The position numbers and the translations under genes were made by a program. From the NCBI RefSeq assembly GCF_026163695.1, contig NZ_JAOTID010000006.1, forward strand, positions 186,001 through 250,000: a stretch of 64,000 bases of DNA, in the 5' to 3' direction. The notes under the pieces were generated by a model. It made no database searches. It was not told the DNA's origin and was given only the letters and a program-made list of their open reading frames with translations. Shown one piece after another: positions 8,488 through 17,048 of the stretch. Positions within the stretch are counted from its first letter, which is position 1. Every line of letters begins with the position of its first letter. Origin of the DNA: Shumkonia mesophila. Lineage in GTDB: Bacteria > Pseudomonadota > Alphaproteobacteria > Rhodospirillales > Shumkoniaceae.

Positions 8488-9306
8488 TCAGGGCTGGCAG
8501 CGCGGAGCGGGAACGGCTTCGACCTTCAGCATCGTGAAACGGACCGAGAGGGGACCCATGGTCATCACCATCTCGGTGACGATGCCGTTGTCCAGTTGCA
8601 GGACTTCGATCTCGTAGTCGGGCGACGGCGAGCGGCTGTCGGGTTCGTAAAAGCCGATCTGCATGCGCCAGCCGGGCCTGGCCGCCAGCGGCCCCAGGCG
8701 GGCGGCGGCATCGGCGGCGGCCGGTTGCCGCTGGCCGATGAAGGCGGCCACCCGCTGCGGCCCTGTGCCGCCGGCCCCCTCGAACACCGTGCCCACCTCG
8801 TGGCGGGCGCCGGCCTCGGCCCGCTCGATGAGAGCGGCCAGATAGCGGGTCGGAAAGACCGTTGCCGGCGGCAGGGCGATGGTCTTCTTCGCCGGTTGCG
8901 TATACTCGACCTCGCCGCCGCCGGCCGGGCCGGCCGCCCGCGCCGCCCCCTTGAAGCCCAGTTCGACCTCGCCGACGCGTTGGCGCGACGTGAAGCGGTA
9001 GGCGGCGCCATCCAGGGATTCCCAACTGGCGAAGCGCAGGTCCTGGCGCGCCACCTGGCCGTTTTCGAGGGTGGCGTCGACGATGCTCTGCGCGCTGGTG
9101 ATCCAGCCGTCGCACGTCCGCTCCAGCGACGTCGCCATGCTGCCGCTGGCGGCCACGGCGCCGGTGCCGCCCCTCTTCACCTCCAGGGCGCCCTTGTAGA
9201 AGGCGCGGTGCGGCGCCAGGTCGGCGGCCGCCGCTTGTCCGGCCGCGACCCCCAGGCCGGCTAGCAGCAAGGCGGCAAGCCGCAGCGATCGACCGAAATG
9301 CCTCAT
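8488..9306 (-). CDS. eipB: EipB-family periplasmic protein (DUF1849)
   Basis: Conserved alphaproteobacterial cell-envelope integrity protein; in Brucella EipB is a periplasmic beta-spiral protein needed for envelope stress tolerance. Here 272 residues, with a signal peptide (MRHFGRSLRLAALLLAGLGV, cleaved near QAAAA-DLAPH). The mature start LAPHRAFYKGALEV and the C-terminus are typical. Two cysteines, ERTCDGW and the penultimate region PRC, match the conserved disulfide pair of the family. ATG 9306 has an AGGAGGG site 4 bases upstream; an upstream in-frame GTG was rejected. It faces the SDR gene divergently with about 100 bp between, and the ferritin-like gene convergently. Confidence 0.85.
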   Translation of the reverse strand: MRHFGRSLRLAALLLAGLGVAAGQAAAADLAPHRAFYKGALEVKRGGTGAVAASGSMATSLERTCDGWITSAQSIVDATLENGQVARQDLRFASWESLDGAAYRFTSRQRVGEVELGFKGAARAAGPAGGGEVEYTQPAKKTIALPPATVFPTRYLAALIERAEAGARHEVGTVFEGAGGTGPQRVAAFIGQRQPAAADAAARLGPLAARPGWRMQIGFYEPDSRSPSPDYEIEVLQLDNGIVTEMVMTMGPLSVRFTMLKVEAVPAPRCQP

Positions 9307-9408
9307 GGTCCCTCCTTTTGGCCGTCCCTCGACCATACCGGGTGCCGGCCGCCGCCGAAAGCCGTTAAGATCGTCGACCCTGCGCCGCGTTCACAGAGGA
9401 GAGGACAG

Positions 9409-10149
9409 ATGGCCGAACACCCCATGCACGATCAGGTCGCGCTCGTCACCGGCGGCGCCGGTGGCATCGGCGGCGGCATCTGCCGCCGGCTCGCGGAAGC
9501 CGGGGCGAAGGTGGTGTTGACCGGCCGCGGCGCCGCCAAGGTCGAGGCCGCCGCCCGGGCCCTGCCCGGGGCCGGCCATTGGGGCGCCGCCGTTTCCGTG
9601 ATCGACAGCGCCGCCCTGGCCGGACTGGCCGGCGAGGTGGAACGGCGCTACGGGCGTCTGGACCTCCTCGTCAATAACGCCGGCACCACTAGGCTGGTCA
9701 AGCACGACGACCTCGACGGCCTCACCGACGAGTTGATCGACGAGATCTTCCGCGTCAACTGGCGGGGCCCCTTCGCCTGCGTGCGCGCCTTTCGCCGCCT
9801 GCTGGAAGCCGGCGACGGCGGCGTCGTCGTCAACATCTCGTCGAGCGCGGCGCCGACCGGCAAGGGCAGCAACATCGCCTACAGTTCCTCGAAGGCGGCG
9901 GTCAACACCATGACCCTCTCGCTCGCCCGCGTGCTGGCGCCCAAGGTGCGGGTCTTCGCCATCGCGCCGGGCTTCGTCGATACCGGCTTCGTCAGCCGCG
10001 ATCCCGCCTGGGTGGAACCCGCCATCCAGGCCAGCCTGATGAAAAGGGCGATTACGCCCGAGGCGCTGGGCGACGCCGTGGTCGCCGCGGTGACCCGGCT
10101 TGGGTTCTCCACCGGCTGCGTCATCCCGGTCGACGGCGGCCCGCTGTAA
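9409..10149 (+). CDS. Short-chain dehydrogenase/reductase (SDR)
   Basis: NAD(P)-dependent oxidoreductase of the classical SDR family, 246 residues. Visible are the cofactor loop TGGAGGIGGG, LVNNAGTT, the catalytic Ser in NISSSA and the YSSSK catalytic pair. The C-terminus GCVIPVDGGPL is typical of the FabG-like branch. Thr-Gly-Arg (LTGR) after the second strand suggests NADP preference. The substrate is unknown. ATG 9409 follows a strong AGAGGAGAGG site. It appears monocistronic, with a 348-bp AT-containing gap downstream. Confidence 0.88.
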   Translation: MAEHPMHDQVALVTGGAGGIGGGICRRLAEAGAKVVLTGRGAAKVEAAARALPGAGHWGAAVSVIDSAALAGLAGEVERRYGRLDLLVNNAGTTRLVKHDDLDGLTDELIDEIFRVNWRGPFACVRAFRRLLEAGDGGVVVNISSSAAPTGKGSNIAYSSSKAAVNTMTLSLARVLAPKVRVFAIAPGFVDTGFVSRDPAWVEPAIQASLMKRAITPEALGDAVVAAVTRLGFSTGCVIPVDGGPL

Positions 10150-10497
10150 GGTCGCCGCCGGTCGGTTTCCTCCTCCGTCGCGTGGCCCGCCGGCGGGCCA
10201 TATCCGTGCGCGCGCGTCAACTATTACCCATAAAATTCATATGGTTTTTACTTGTCTTATAAAGATGATTCTAATATTATGGGCCTCTAAATAAGAGCCA
10301 ACTCATGCACGGCGCCGTCCGCCTTCGTCGGCCCCCGGCCCGGCAAATGAGAAAGACCGAGGAATGACTATTTCCTGGCCGGCCCGCCTGCCGGCGGCGC
10401 GTCATGGTTTCAGCGAATCGGCCCCCGATTGTCGCCGGTTCAGGCAGGCCTCCGCGCCCATGGCGCGACAGACATCCCACTCTAGGAGGACCCCCCA
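10150..10497. promoter_or_regulatory. Intergenic region with AT-rich promoter patch for the rhodanese operon
   Basis: No coding frame of note. Bases 10209-10295 are strikingly AT-rich for this genome and include CCATA-N7-TATGG (about 10229-10245), a possible -35/-10-like TTGTCT...TAATATTAT arrangement, and a short hairpin GGCCTCT-AAATA-AGAGCC (10281-10298). The downstream gene has a good AGGAGG at 10483-10488. The region is the obvious promoter and control site for the sulfur operon; the exact elements are inferred. Confidence 0.45.
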
Positions 10498-11640
10498 ATG
10501 AAAGCGGCACTCCCCATTCGCCTGGCGATCGCGGCGGTCTTTTTCGCCTTCGCGGGCGCCTCCGCGGCACCGGCGGCCGACGCCCCGGTCGCCCCGAAGG
10601 AAGGCTGGTACAAGACCATCATCGACCTGAAGGCGTTCAGCGAATACGCCGTCATCCCGACGCGCGACGACGTCACCGTCATCGACTCGCGCCCGGCCCG
10701 CAAGTACAACGATGGCCACGTCCCCGGCGCCCTCAACATCCCCGACACCCAGTTCGACAAGAAGGCCGCCGCCCTGCTGCCCAAGGACAAGGGCCAGTTA
10801 CTGATCTTCTATTGCGGCGGCGTCGACTGCCCGCTCAGCCACAAGTCGGCCTTCAAGGCCGAAAAGCTGGGTTACACCAACATCAAGGTGTTCGCCGAAG
10901 GCGACCCGGCTTGGGCGAAGGCCGGCAAACTGATGTCGATCAGCGAAGTGGCCGTCAAGGAACTGATCGACGGCAAGGCCCCGGCCGTGATCGTCGACGC
11001 CCGCCCGACCCGCGTCTTCGGGGAGGGGGCGGTGCCGACCGCCATCAACATTCCCGATACCTTCTTCGACAAGATGAAGGACAAGCTGCCGGCCGCCAAG
11101 GACACGCCGCTGGTCTTCTATTGCGGCGGCAACAAGTGCCCGTTGAGCCCGAAGTCGGCGGAGAAGGCCAAGGCGCTCGGCTACACCAACGTCAAGCTGT
11201 TCCAGGCCGGCTATCCGGCGTGGAAGCAGACCTACGGCGCCAGCCCGGTGGCCGGCGCCACGGCGGCTCCCGCCGCCAAGCCCGCCCAGGCCGCCATCGA
11301 GGCGGGCCCCAAGGGCGACACCATCACCATCGCCTCGTTCACCAAGATCATGGAACAGGCGCCCGGCAGCATCACGCTGATCGACGTTCGTGACCCCAGC
11401 GAGTTCGCCAAGGGTCACATGAAGGGCGCCATCAACATCCCGGTCGGCGACATGATGGACAAGGCGGCCACCCTGCCCGCCGACAAACCGATCGTCTTCG
11501 TCTGCGCCACCGGGGCGCGCAGCGGCGAGGCCTACGACATCGTCAAGATGGATCGCCAGGACCTCAAGATGTACTTCGTCGACGCTCCCGTCACCTATCG
11601 GGCCGACGGATCGTACGACATCAAGACGGCGGCAAAATGA
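10498..11640 (+). CDS. Exported protein with three rhodanese domains
   Basis: Periplasmic sulfurtransferase-like protein, 380 residues: a signal peptide (cleaved near SAAPAA), then three rhodanese folds. Domain 1 (about 40-145) has the loop YCGGVDCPLS with C106. Domain 2 (about 150-255) repeats it as YCGGNKCPLS with C209. Domain 3 (about 275-375) has VCATGARSGEA with C336, closer to single-domain GlpE/PspE rhodaneses. Domains 1 and 2 look like an internal duplication (IPDTQFDKK vs IPDTFFDKM). Each keeps a candidate persulfide Cys. It is followed by a cytochrome c and a YeeE/YedE permease in one operon, so it probably carries sulfane sulfur in the periplasm. Confidence 0.88.
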   Translation: MKAALPIRLAIAAVFFAFAGASAAPAADAPVAPKEGWYKTIIDLKAFSEYAVIPTRDDVTVIDSRPARKYNDGHVPGALNIPDTQFDKKAAALLPKDKGQLLIFYCGGVDCPLSHKSAFKAEKLGYTNIKVFAEGDPAWAKAGKLMSISEVAVKELIDGKAPAVIVDARPTRVFGEGAVPTAINIPDTFFDKMKDKLPAAKDTPLVFYCGGNKCPLSPKSAEKAKALGYTNVKLFQAGYPAWKQTYGASPVAGATAAPAAKPAQAAIEAGPKGDTITIASFTKIMEQAPGSITLIDVRDPSEFAKGHMKGAINIPVGDMMDKAATLPADKPIVFVCATGARSGEAYDIVKMDRQDLKMYFVDAPVTYRADGSYDIKTAAK

Positions 11641-11719
11641 CCGGATGCCGCGACCGGCTTCCCGCCGTGGAAGCCGGTCGCGGCGCCGCTCGACCGACCG
11701 ACCGAGAAAGGTTGTCAAA

Positions 11720-12121
11720 ATGACGAGAATGGGAATTCTGCTCGGCGCCCTGGCCGCAAGCCTGGCGGCAACGGCGGGCGCCGCCCAGGCGGCCGATGGC
11801 GACTGGCGCCTTGGGCGCGTCTATTACCGCATGGTCTGCACCGCCTGCCACAGCGAGCAGGCCGGGCATTCCATCGCCCCCAGCGAGAAGACAAAGGCGG
11901 AATGGACCGCCTACGTCGCCGCCGACGCGCACGACGCCTCCGGCAAATCGAACCCCAAGCTTTCGCATTTCTCCAGCCAAGCCTATCGCGAAAGCATCAA
12001 GGACAGCAACAAGGCCGCCGCCAAGTTCCTGAAGATGCCGGAAGCCGAACTGAGGGCGGCGATTTCCGCCTTCGTCGTCTACGGCGCCAAGGATTCCGAC
12101 AACCCGGCCAGTTGCCAGTGA
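11720..12121 (+). CDS. Small periplasmic c-type cytochrome
   Basis: A 133-residue single-haem cytochrome c. A signal peptide ends at AAQA-ADGDW. The haem motif is CTACH (C40, C43, H44), and the likely distal ligand is Met in LKMPEAELRAA near the C-terminus, a class I arrangement. ATG 11720 follows GAGAAAGG; the frame extends upstream but without a signal peptide. It lies between the triple rhodanese (79 bp) and the permease (40 bp), so it could accept electrons from oxidation of a sulfur compound handled by its neighbours. The redox partner is not visible in the window. Confidence 0.85.
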   Translation: MTRMGILLGALAASLAATAGAAQAADGDWRLGRVYYRMVCTACHSEQAGHSIAPSEKTKAEWTAYVAADAHDASGKSNPKLSHFSSQAYRESIKDSNKAAAKFLKMPEAELRAAISAFVVYGAKDSDNPASCQ

Positions 12122-12161
12122 TGTCGGGACGTTCCACCACGAGACAACGAGGGATACGACC

Positions 12162-13433
12162 TTGACCCCCCCATCGAATGATCTGGCCGTCGAAATTGCC
12201 GAAACCGCCAGCCCGGTGTGGCTCGACGGATTTCGCGAGGATTTCCGGGCGCTGTTCGTCGAACGCTGGTCGCCCTACCTCGGCAGCATCGTGTTGGTCG
12301 CCCTTTCCTTGGGCCTGATGATGGACGGCCAGTTCTGGGGCGTTTTCGGCGGCCTCAAGCTGTGGGGGGACTGGTTCAACAGCCTGATCGGCCTCGGCGG
12401 CCTGCTGGGCATCGGCGATCACCTCGAAAACCCGCTGATGCACCGCATCTCGCTGATGAACATCACGCTCGTCCTCGGAGCCTGCGCGGCGGCGATGATG
12501 TCGGGCGACTTCCAGATCGCCCGGGCGCGCCGTCTCGACTACGTGTGGGGCGCGGTGGGCGGCACCTTCATGGGGGTCGGCGCCAGCCTGGCCGGCGGCT
12601 GCACCGTCGGCGGCTTCTTCACGCCGGCGCTGTTCTTCGCGGCCTCCGCCTGGGTCAATCTTATCGGCCTGATGATCGGCGCCATCGTCGGCCTCAAGGT
12701 CCTGATGTGGACGCTGGGTAACATCAAGTGGGGAACCACGCCGCCGAAGCCCGTCAACACCGCCTGGGTCAAGACGCACGGCGGCAAGATCGGCGCCCTC
12801 ATGGGCCTCGTCATTCTTGCCTGGGCGGCCGCGTGGCTGATGGCGGGCGACGAGAAACTGGCCACCCGGGCCGTCGTCGTGCTGGCCGGCTTCGCCCTGG
12901 GCTTCACGCTGCACCGCTCGCGGTTCTGCGTGGCCCGGGCCATCCGCGAGCCCTTCATGACCGGCGACGGCACCATGACCAAGGCCCTGCTGGTCGGCTT
13001 GGCCGTCGGCCTGCCGCTGGCCTCGATCCTGCTGCAGCGCGAAATCGTCGATCCCTACCTGGCCAACCCGGCCCGTTTCTGGATCGGCTCGCTGATCGGC
13101 GGCGGGCTGTTCGGGTTCGGCATGATCTTCGCCAGCGGCTGCGGGTCGGGGGCCTTGTGGCGGGCCGGCGAGGGTCAGGTGAAGCTGTGGGTGGCGGTGT
13201 TCTTCTTCGCCTGGTCGGGGTCGCTGTTCAACGCCCTGGTCAAGCCCTTCGATCTCCTGACCGCCGAAATGACGCTGGATCTGGTCGAGGCCACCATGGT
13301 TGGCGAACAGGCATACCTGCCGGTCCTGCTGGGCGGCTGGGGCGGCACCTACGCGCTGACCGCCGGGCTGCTCGGCCTGTGGTACGCGTTCGTTCGCTAC
13401 AACGAATCGACGGAGCGCTTCACCGTCGTCTGA
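12162..13433 (+). CDS. YeeE/YedE family sulfur-compound permease
   Basis: Polytopic inner-membrane protein of the YeeE/YedE (DUF395) family; the characterised member TsuA imports thiosulfate. 423 residues and about nine or ten hydrophobic segments. The conserved cysteine motifs of the family are present: AGGCTVGGFF, RSRFCVARAIREP and FASGCGSGALW. These Cys residues line the thiosulfate path in TsuA. The TTG start at 12162 has CGAGGG upstream; no ATG fits. As last gene of the operon with a triple rhodanese and cytochrome c, it likely moves thiosulfate or another sulfane-sulfur species across the inner membrane. A strong terminator follows. Confidence 0.87.
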   Translation: MTPPSNDLAVEIAETASPVWLDGFREDFRALFVERWSPYLGSIVLVALSLGLMMDGQFWGVFGGLKLWGDWFNSLIGLGGLLGIGDHLENPLMHRISLMNITLVLGACAAAMMSGDFQIARARRLDYVWGAVGGTFMGVGASLAGGCTVGGFFTPALFFAASAWVNLIGLMIGAIVGLKVLMWTLGNIKWGTTPPKPVNTAWVKTHGGKIGALMGLVILAWAAAWLMAGDEKLATRAVVVLAGFALGFTLHRSRFCVARAIREPFMTGDGTMTKALLVGLAVGLPLASILLQREIVDPYLANPARFWIGSLIGGGLFGFGMIFASGCGSGALWRAGEGQVKLWVAVFFFAWSGSLFNALVKPFDLLTAEMTLDLVEATMVGEQAYLPVLLGGWGGTYALTAGLLGLWYAFVRYNESTERFTVV

Positions 13434-13439
13434 GGGGGA

Positions 13440-13464
13440 CGCTTCCGGCGTGGCGCCGGAAGCG
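13440..13464. repeat. Perfect hairpin after sulfur operon
   Basis: CGCTTCCGGCG and CGCCGGAAGCG form a perfect 11-bp inverted repeat with a 3-base loop, starting 7 bases after the permease stop. It has no T-run itself and sits directly before the terminator hairpin. It may protect the 3' end from exonucleases or assist termination. Confidence 0.7.
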
Positions 13465-13468
13465 GAAA

Positions 13469-13505
13469 GGGGCGGCGCCGCAGCAAAGCGGAGTCGCCCC
13501 TTTTT
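13469..13505 (+). terminator. Rho-independent terminator of the sulfur operon
   Basis: Stem GGGGCGGC (13469-13476) pairs with GTCGCCCC (13493-13500), with one G-U pair and an inner CCGC/GCGG stem, followed by TTTTT at 13501-13505. It separates the operon from the convergent ureidoglycolate lyase gene. Confidence 0.8.
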
Positions 13506-13545
13506 CATGATGCGCCGGAGCCGTCGCCCCGGCGGCCCAATGAGT

Positions 13546-14076
13546 TCAGTAGCTGTCGGTGCGACCGCCGGCGCCGCCGAAGGAGGGCAGGCAGGCCGAC
13601 ACGTCGACCTCGATGGGGGTGTCCAGCGGGCGCAGCTCGGTATCGGCCGGGCTGCCGTCGTCGAAGCGCAGCATGACAAACTCGCCAGGCGCCCCCAGCG
13701 GCGTGTTGGGGGCGTGCCAAACGTTGGTGTCGAGGTTGATGGCCTGGCCGCCGGTGGCGACGAAGACCTCCATGCGGGCGATGTCGGGATCGCCCTTGGC
13801 CGTCGACGGGCACGCCGCCACCAGATAGGCGGTGCCGTTCATCGGCACGAAGATCTGGTTGGAATGGATGTGGCGCTCCATGGCGCGCACGGTCACGGGC
13901 GCCTGGGCCAGCTTGCTGCGCATGAAGGTGAAATTGGCCTTGGCCTTGTCGCCGCGGCGGTTGTCGACGGCGGCGGCGAATTCGTAACGCTCGGGGCCCT
14001 GACCCGGGCCCATCAGGACCTGGCCATAGGGTTTGAAGGCGTCCGGCGTCAGCGGCTTGGCTTTGAGGGTCATCAT
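13546..14076 (-). CDS. allA: Ureidoglycolate lyase family protein
   Basis: Cupin-fold enzyme that splits ureidoglycolate into glyoxylate and urea, the last step of allantoin breakdown. 176 residues, normal for AllA. Visible family motifs are an ERH(I)HSNQ.F.P core (MERHIHSNQIFVPM), GGQAINLDTNVWHAPN and a C-terminal FDDGSPADTELRPL. ATG 14076 has GGGAG 5 bases upstream; the adjacent ATG 14073 is equally possible. It is the last gene of the transporter/aminotransferase cluster, but a probable terminator lies just upstream, so expression may be lower or separate. Glyoxylate from this reaction would feed the aminotransferase encoded at 17185-18357. Confidence 0.82.
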   Translation of the reverse strand: MMTLKAKPLTPDAFKPYGQVLMGPGQGPERYEFAAAVDNRRGDKAKANFTFMRSKLAQAPVTVRAMERHIHSNQIFVPMNGTAYLVAACPSTAKGDPDIARMEVFVATGGQAINLDTNVWHAPNTPLGAPGEFVMLRFDDGSPADTELRPLDTPIEVDVSACLPSFGGAGGRTDSY

Positions 14077-14108
14077 TCGATCTCCCGGCATCGTGGTGCC
14101 TGTTTCCG

Positions 14109-14153
14109 GAAAAAGAACCGCGCGCCCCGAACCCGAAGGTCCGGGACGCGCGG
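14109..14153 (-). terminator. Probable terminator/attenuator between TRAP permease and allA
   Basis: On the minus strand, CCGCGCGTCCCGGAC pairs with GTTCGGGGCGCGCGG across a short loop (two mismatched positions), followed by TTCTTTTT. It would end or reduce read-through from the TRAP operon into the lyase gene. Confidence 0.55.
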
Positions 14154-14162
14154 CCTCAGTTC

Positions 14163-15443
14163 TCACCGATAGAAGATCTCGACGGGCAGCAATGCAAGCC
14201 CCGGCACATAGGTCAGCAACAACAACAGGATGGTCAGAAGGCCGATGAACCAGACATTGACCTTCGTGACTTCCCAGATGTCGGCCTTGCCGACCGAGCA
14301 GGCGGCGATGAGCACGCTGGCCACCGGCGGCGTCTGCTGGCCGATCGCCAGGTTCAGCGCGACGATCAGGCCGAAGTGCACGGGATCGATGCCCACCGTG
14401 GTGATCAGCGGCATGACGATCGGGACCACCAGGATGATGGCGGCGGCCGAATGCAGGAAGAAGCCGATGACCAGGAAGAACACGTTGAGCAGCAGGAGGA
14501 CGAGATACTTGTTCTGTGTGATCTCGAGAATTTGTGCGGCCAGCAACTGCGGCATCTTCTCCTCGGTGAGGAAGACGCCGATCAGCGCCGATCCGGCGAC
14601 CAGCATCAGCACCACCGCGGTCTGCACGCCACCGGAAACCAGTTCCTTGCGCAACAGGCCCCAGCTCAGCTCGCGGTAGACAACTCCGATCGCCAGCGAG
14701 GCGAGGACCGCCAACCCGGCGCCCTCGGTGGCGGTCACGAAGCCGCCGAAGATGCCGCCCAGCACGATGAGCGGCAGCGTCAGCGCGAGCCACGCATCCT
14801 TGAACGTCCGCCACACGCGGCCGAGCTTGAAGACCTCCTCGACCGGGTAGTTGTTCCGGCGGGCGAACCAATAGGACATGATCATCATGCCGACGCCGCC
14901 GATCACCCCCGGCACGAAACCGGTGATGAACACCTGCACCACCGAAACCTGCGCCATGACGGCGTAGATGATCATCGGGATCGAGGGCGGGATAATGATG
15001 GCCAGCGTCGCCGCCGAAGACGTGACGGCCACCGCGAAGGGGGCGGGATAGCCCTTGCTCTTCATGGCCGGGATCAGGATGGTGCCCAGCGCCGCGACGC
15101 CGGCCACGGCCGAGCCCGAAATCTCGGCGAAGAACATGGAAGCCGCGATGGTCACCATGGCCAAGCCGCCCTTGATGAACCCCAGGCAGGCCGAGGCGAA
15201 GGCGATCAGGCGGCGCGACAGGCCGCCGGCATTCATGATGGCGCCGGCGAAGATGAACAGCGGAATGGCGATCAGCGGGAAGTTGGTGGCGCCCTCGAAC
15301 ATCACCAGCGCGATGTTGGGCAGGATGTCGGGACCCTGGGTGATGAACATCGTCACCGATGCCACGACCGCCAACGAGACGGCGATCGGCACGTTGAAGA
15401 GGCACAGGAGGATCATGGCGACGAGCATTATGAAAATAGTCAT
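14163..15443 (-). CDS. dctM: TRAP transporter large permease (DctM family)
   Basis: Membrane subunit that carries the transport path of a tripartite ATP-independent periplasmic importer. 426 residues with about 12 hydrophobic segments. Family hallmarks include IAIPLFIFAGAIMNAGG, ASMFFAEISGSAVAGVAALG, IPPSIPMIIYAV and GFFLHSAAAIILVVPIVMP. ATG 15443 follows CTAGGAGG. It is 11 bp downstream of the small permease and belongs to the operon aminotransferase-dctP-dctQ-dctM. Confidence 0.93.
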   Translation of the reverse strand: MTIFIMLVAMILLCLFNVPIAVSLAVVASVTMFITQGPDILPNIALVMFEGATNFPLIAIPLFIFAGAIMNAGGLSRRLIAFASACLGFIKGGLAMVTIAASMFFAEISGSAVAGVAALGTILIPAMKSKGYPAPFAVAVTSSAATLAIIIPPSIPMIIYAVMAQVSVVQVFITGFVPGVIGGVGMMIMSYWFARRNNYPVEEVFKLGRVWRTFKDAWLALTLPLIVLGGIFGGFVTATEGAGLAVLASLAIGVVYRELSWGLLRKELVSGGVQTAVVLMLVAGSALIGVFLTEEKMPQLLAAQILEITQNKYLVLLLLNVFFLVIGFFLHSAAAIILVVPIVMPLITTVGIDPVHFGLIVALNLAIGQQTPPVASVLIAACSVGKADIWEVTKVNVWFIGLLTILLLLLTYVPGLALLPVEIFYR

Positions 15444-15454
15444 GGGGCGTCCTC

Positions 15455-15958
15455 CTAGTGCTGGATCTTCATCTCGACCTGCCCGGTCGCTTCTTTCCAG
15501 ATCTCGGGCAGATTGAGGAGTTCGGCGATCACGAAGAGGACGGCGCCGATCGGAATGACGGACTGGGTGATCTGCAGGGAAATGCCGGGCAGGCTGACCA
15601 GCGTCTGGCCTTCGAGCGCGCCCAGCACCCTGATGCCCATCCAGGCCAGCACGACGAAGAAGCCGATGACGATAATCTCGCCGAATATCACCAGGGGAAC
15701 CCGGATGACCGGCTTGACGGCGACGATGATGGAGGGGATGCCGATGTGCGCCCGCTTGAGCGCCCCCAGGGCGGCGCTGTAGTAGGTCAGCCAGCACAAC
15801 ATGACGGAGGCCACCTCGTCGTACCAGGACAGCGAGTTGCCGGACCAACGATAGGTGAAGCCGAGCACCACCACGGTCAGAAGACCCACCATGAGGATGA
15901 TGGTGATGTACTCGAGCAATCGCCCGTAGAACTTGTAGAAACTCTTGTATGCGGTCAC
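15455..15958 (-). CDS. dctQ: TRAP transporter small permease (DctQ family)
   Basis: Four-helix membrane subunit of the TRAP importer, 167 residues. Hydrophobic segments lie near residues 15-40, 50-72, 88-110 and 130-152. The motif SWYDEVASVMLCWLTYY after the second helix is typical of the family. No ATG fits the N-terminus. GTG at 15958 has AGGGA nine bases upstream and is preferred over GTG 15967, whose ribosome-binding site would touch the start. Confidence 0.88.
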   Translation of the reverse strand: MTAYKSFYKFYGRLLEYITIILMVGLLTVVVLGFTYRWSGNSLSWYDEVASVMLCWLTYYSAALGALKRAHIGIPSIIVAVKPVIRVPLVIFGEIIVIGFFVVLAWMGIRVLGALEGQTLVSLPGISLQITQSVIPIGAVLFVIAELLNLPEIWKEATGQVEMKIQH

Positions 15959-16046
15959 GCGCGTCACTCCCTGCCGACCGTTTGTCTTCGCTCGCGCGGG
16001 ACGGGGGGGCGCGAGGCCACGCCCCCCTCCCGGAACAAGAGCGTTC

Positions 16047-17048
16047 TTACTTGGCTTTGGCTACCGCGAGAGACTTCGCGATCATCTCGTCGGCGCCGGG
16101 GACGACCTTGGCGAAGTCCGCGTACACCGACTTGCTGGCCTCGACGAAGGCGTCCTTGTCGGCCTCGTTGACCTGCATGCCGGCCTTCTTCACTTCGACG
16201 AGGTAGTCTTCGTCCATCTTGGCCGAGGTCTTGAACACGAAGGCCTGGGCCTCCTTCGCCGTGTCCTCGATGATCTTGCGGACGTCGGCGGGCACCTTCG
16301 GCCAGTGCTGGACGTCGGCGACGACGAAGGCCGGCGAGTAGACGTGGCCGGTCAAGGACAGGTACTTCTGCACGTCCTGGAACCGCCCGCCGACGATTTG
16401 CGGGAACGGGTTTTCCTGGCCGTCGAAGGTGCCGGTCTGCAGCGCCACGAACACTTCGCCATAGGGCAGCGGCGACGGGTTGGCGCCATAGGCCTTGAAC
16501 ATGGCGACGCGCCACTTCGAGGACGGCGTGCGCAGCTTGATGCCGGCGAGGTCGGCCGGCTTGACGATCGGTTGCTTGTTGTTGGTGATGTGGCGGAACC
16601 CGTTTTCCCACACCGCCAGAATCTTGAAGTTCTTCTTCTCGGCGATCGGCGCGATCATCGGCCAGAAAACTTCCTTCTCGATGCGCTTCATGTGCTCGCG
16701 GTCGCGCACCAGATAGGGCAGCTCGAACAAGCCGATGACATCGACCATCTGCGCCATGATCGTGGAATTCAGCGCGAGGTGGGCGGTACCGAGGCGCAGC
16801 TTCTTCAGCATTTCCTCGTCTTTACCCAGCTGCTCGGAGCCGTAGACGACGACCTTGGCCTTGCCCGCCAGTTTCGGGTTGACCATCTTGGCGAACTCGA
16901 CCGCGCTGGCATCGAACAGCGAGCCCGGGCTGCCGTTGTGGCCCAGCTTGATTTCGAGTTCGGCGGCAACGGCCTGCGAGGTGAACGCGCCCAAGAGCGC
17001 GGCGGCTCCCAGGATCGTCAGTGCCTTCAAGGTTTTTTCGGTCTTCAT
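16047..17048 (-). CDS. dctP: TRAP transporter solute receptor (DctP family)
   Basis: Periplasmic ligand-binding protein, 333 residues. A signal peptide ends at AVAA-ELEIKLGH. Family features include GSEQLGKDEEMLKKLRLG, the lobe-closing PADLAGIKLRTP with its carboxylate-binding Arg, and VFVALQTGTFDGQENP. The Arg predicts an organic acid ligand. Context (glyoxylate transaminase, ureidoglycolate lyase, 2-hydroxyacid dehydrogenase) suggests ureidoglycolate, glycolate or a related C2 or hydroxy acid, but this is inference. ATG 17048 has GGGAGA 8 bases upstream. Confidence 0.92.
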   Translation of the reverse strand: MKTEKTLKALTILGAAALLGAFTSQAVAAELEIKLGHNGSPGSLFDASAVEFAKMVNPKLAGKAKVVVYGSEQLGKDEEMLKKLRLGTAHLALNSTIMAQMVDVIGLFELPYLVRDREHMKRIEKEVFWPMIAPIAEKKNFKILAVWENGFRHITNNKQPIVKPADLAGIKLRTPSSKWRVAMFKAYGANPSPLPYGEVFVALQTGTFDGQENPFPQIVGGRFQDVQKYLSLTGHVYSPAFVVADVQHWPKVPADVRKIIEDTAKEAQAFVFKTSAKMDEDYLVEVKKAGMQVNEADKDAFVEASKSVYADFAKVVPGADEMIAKSLAVAKAK

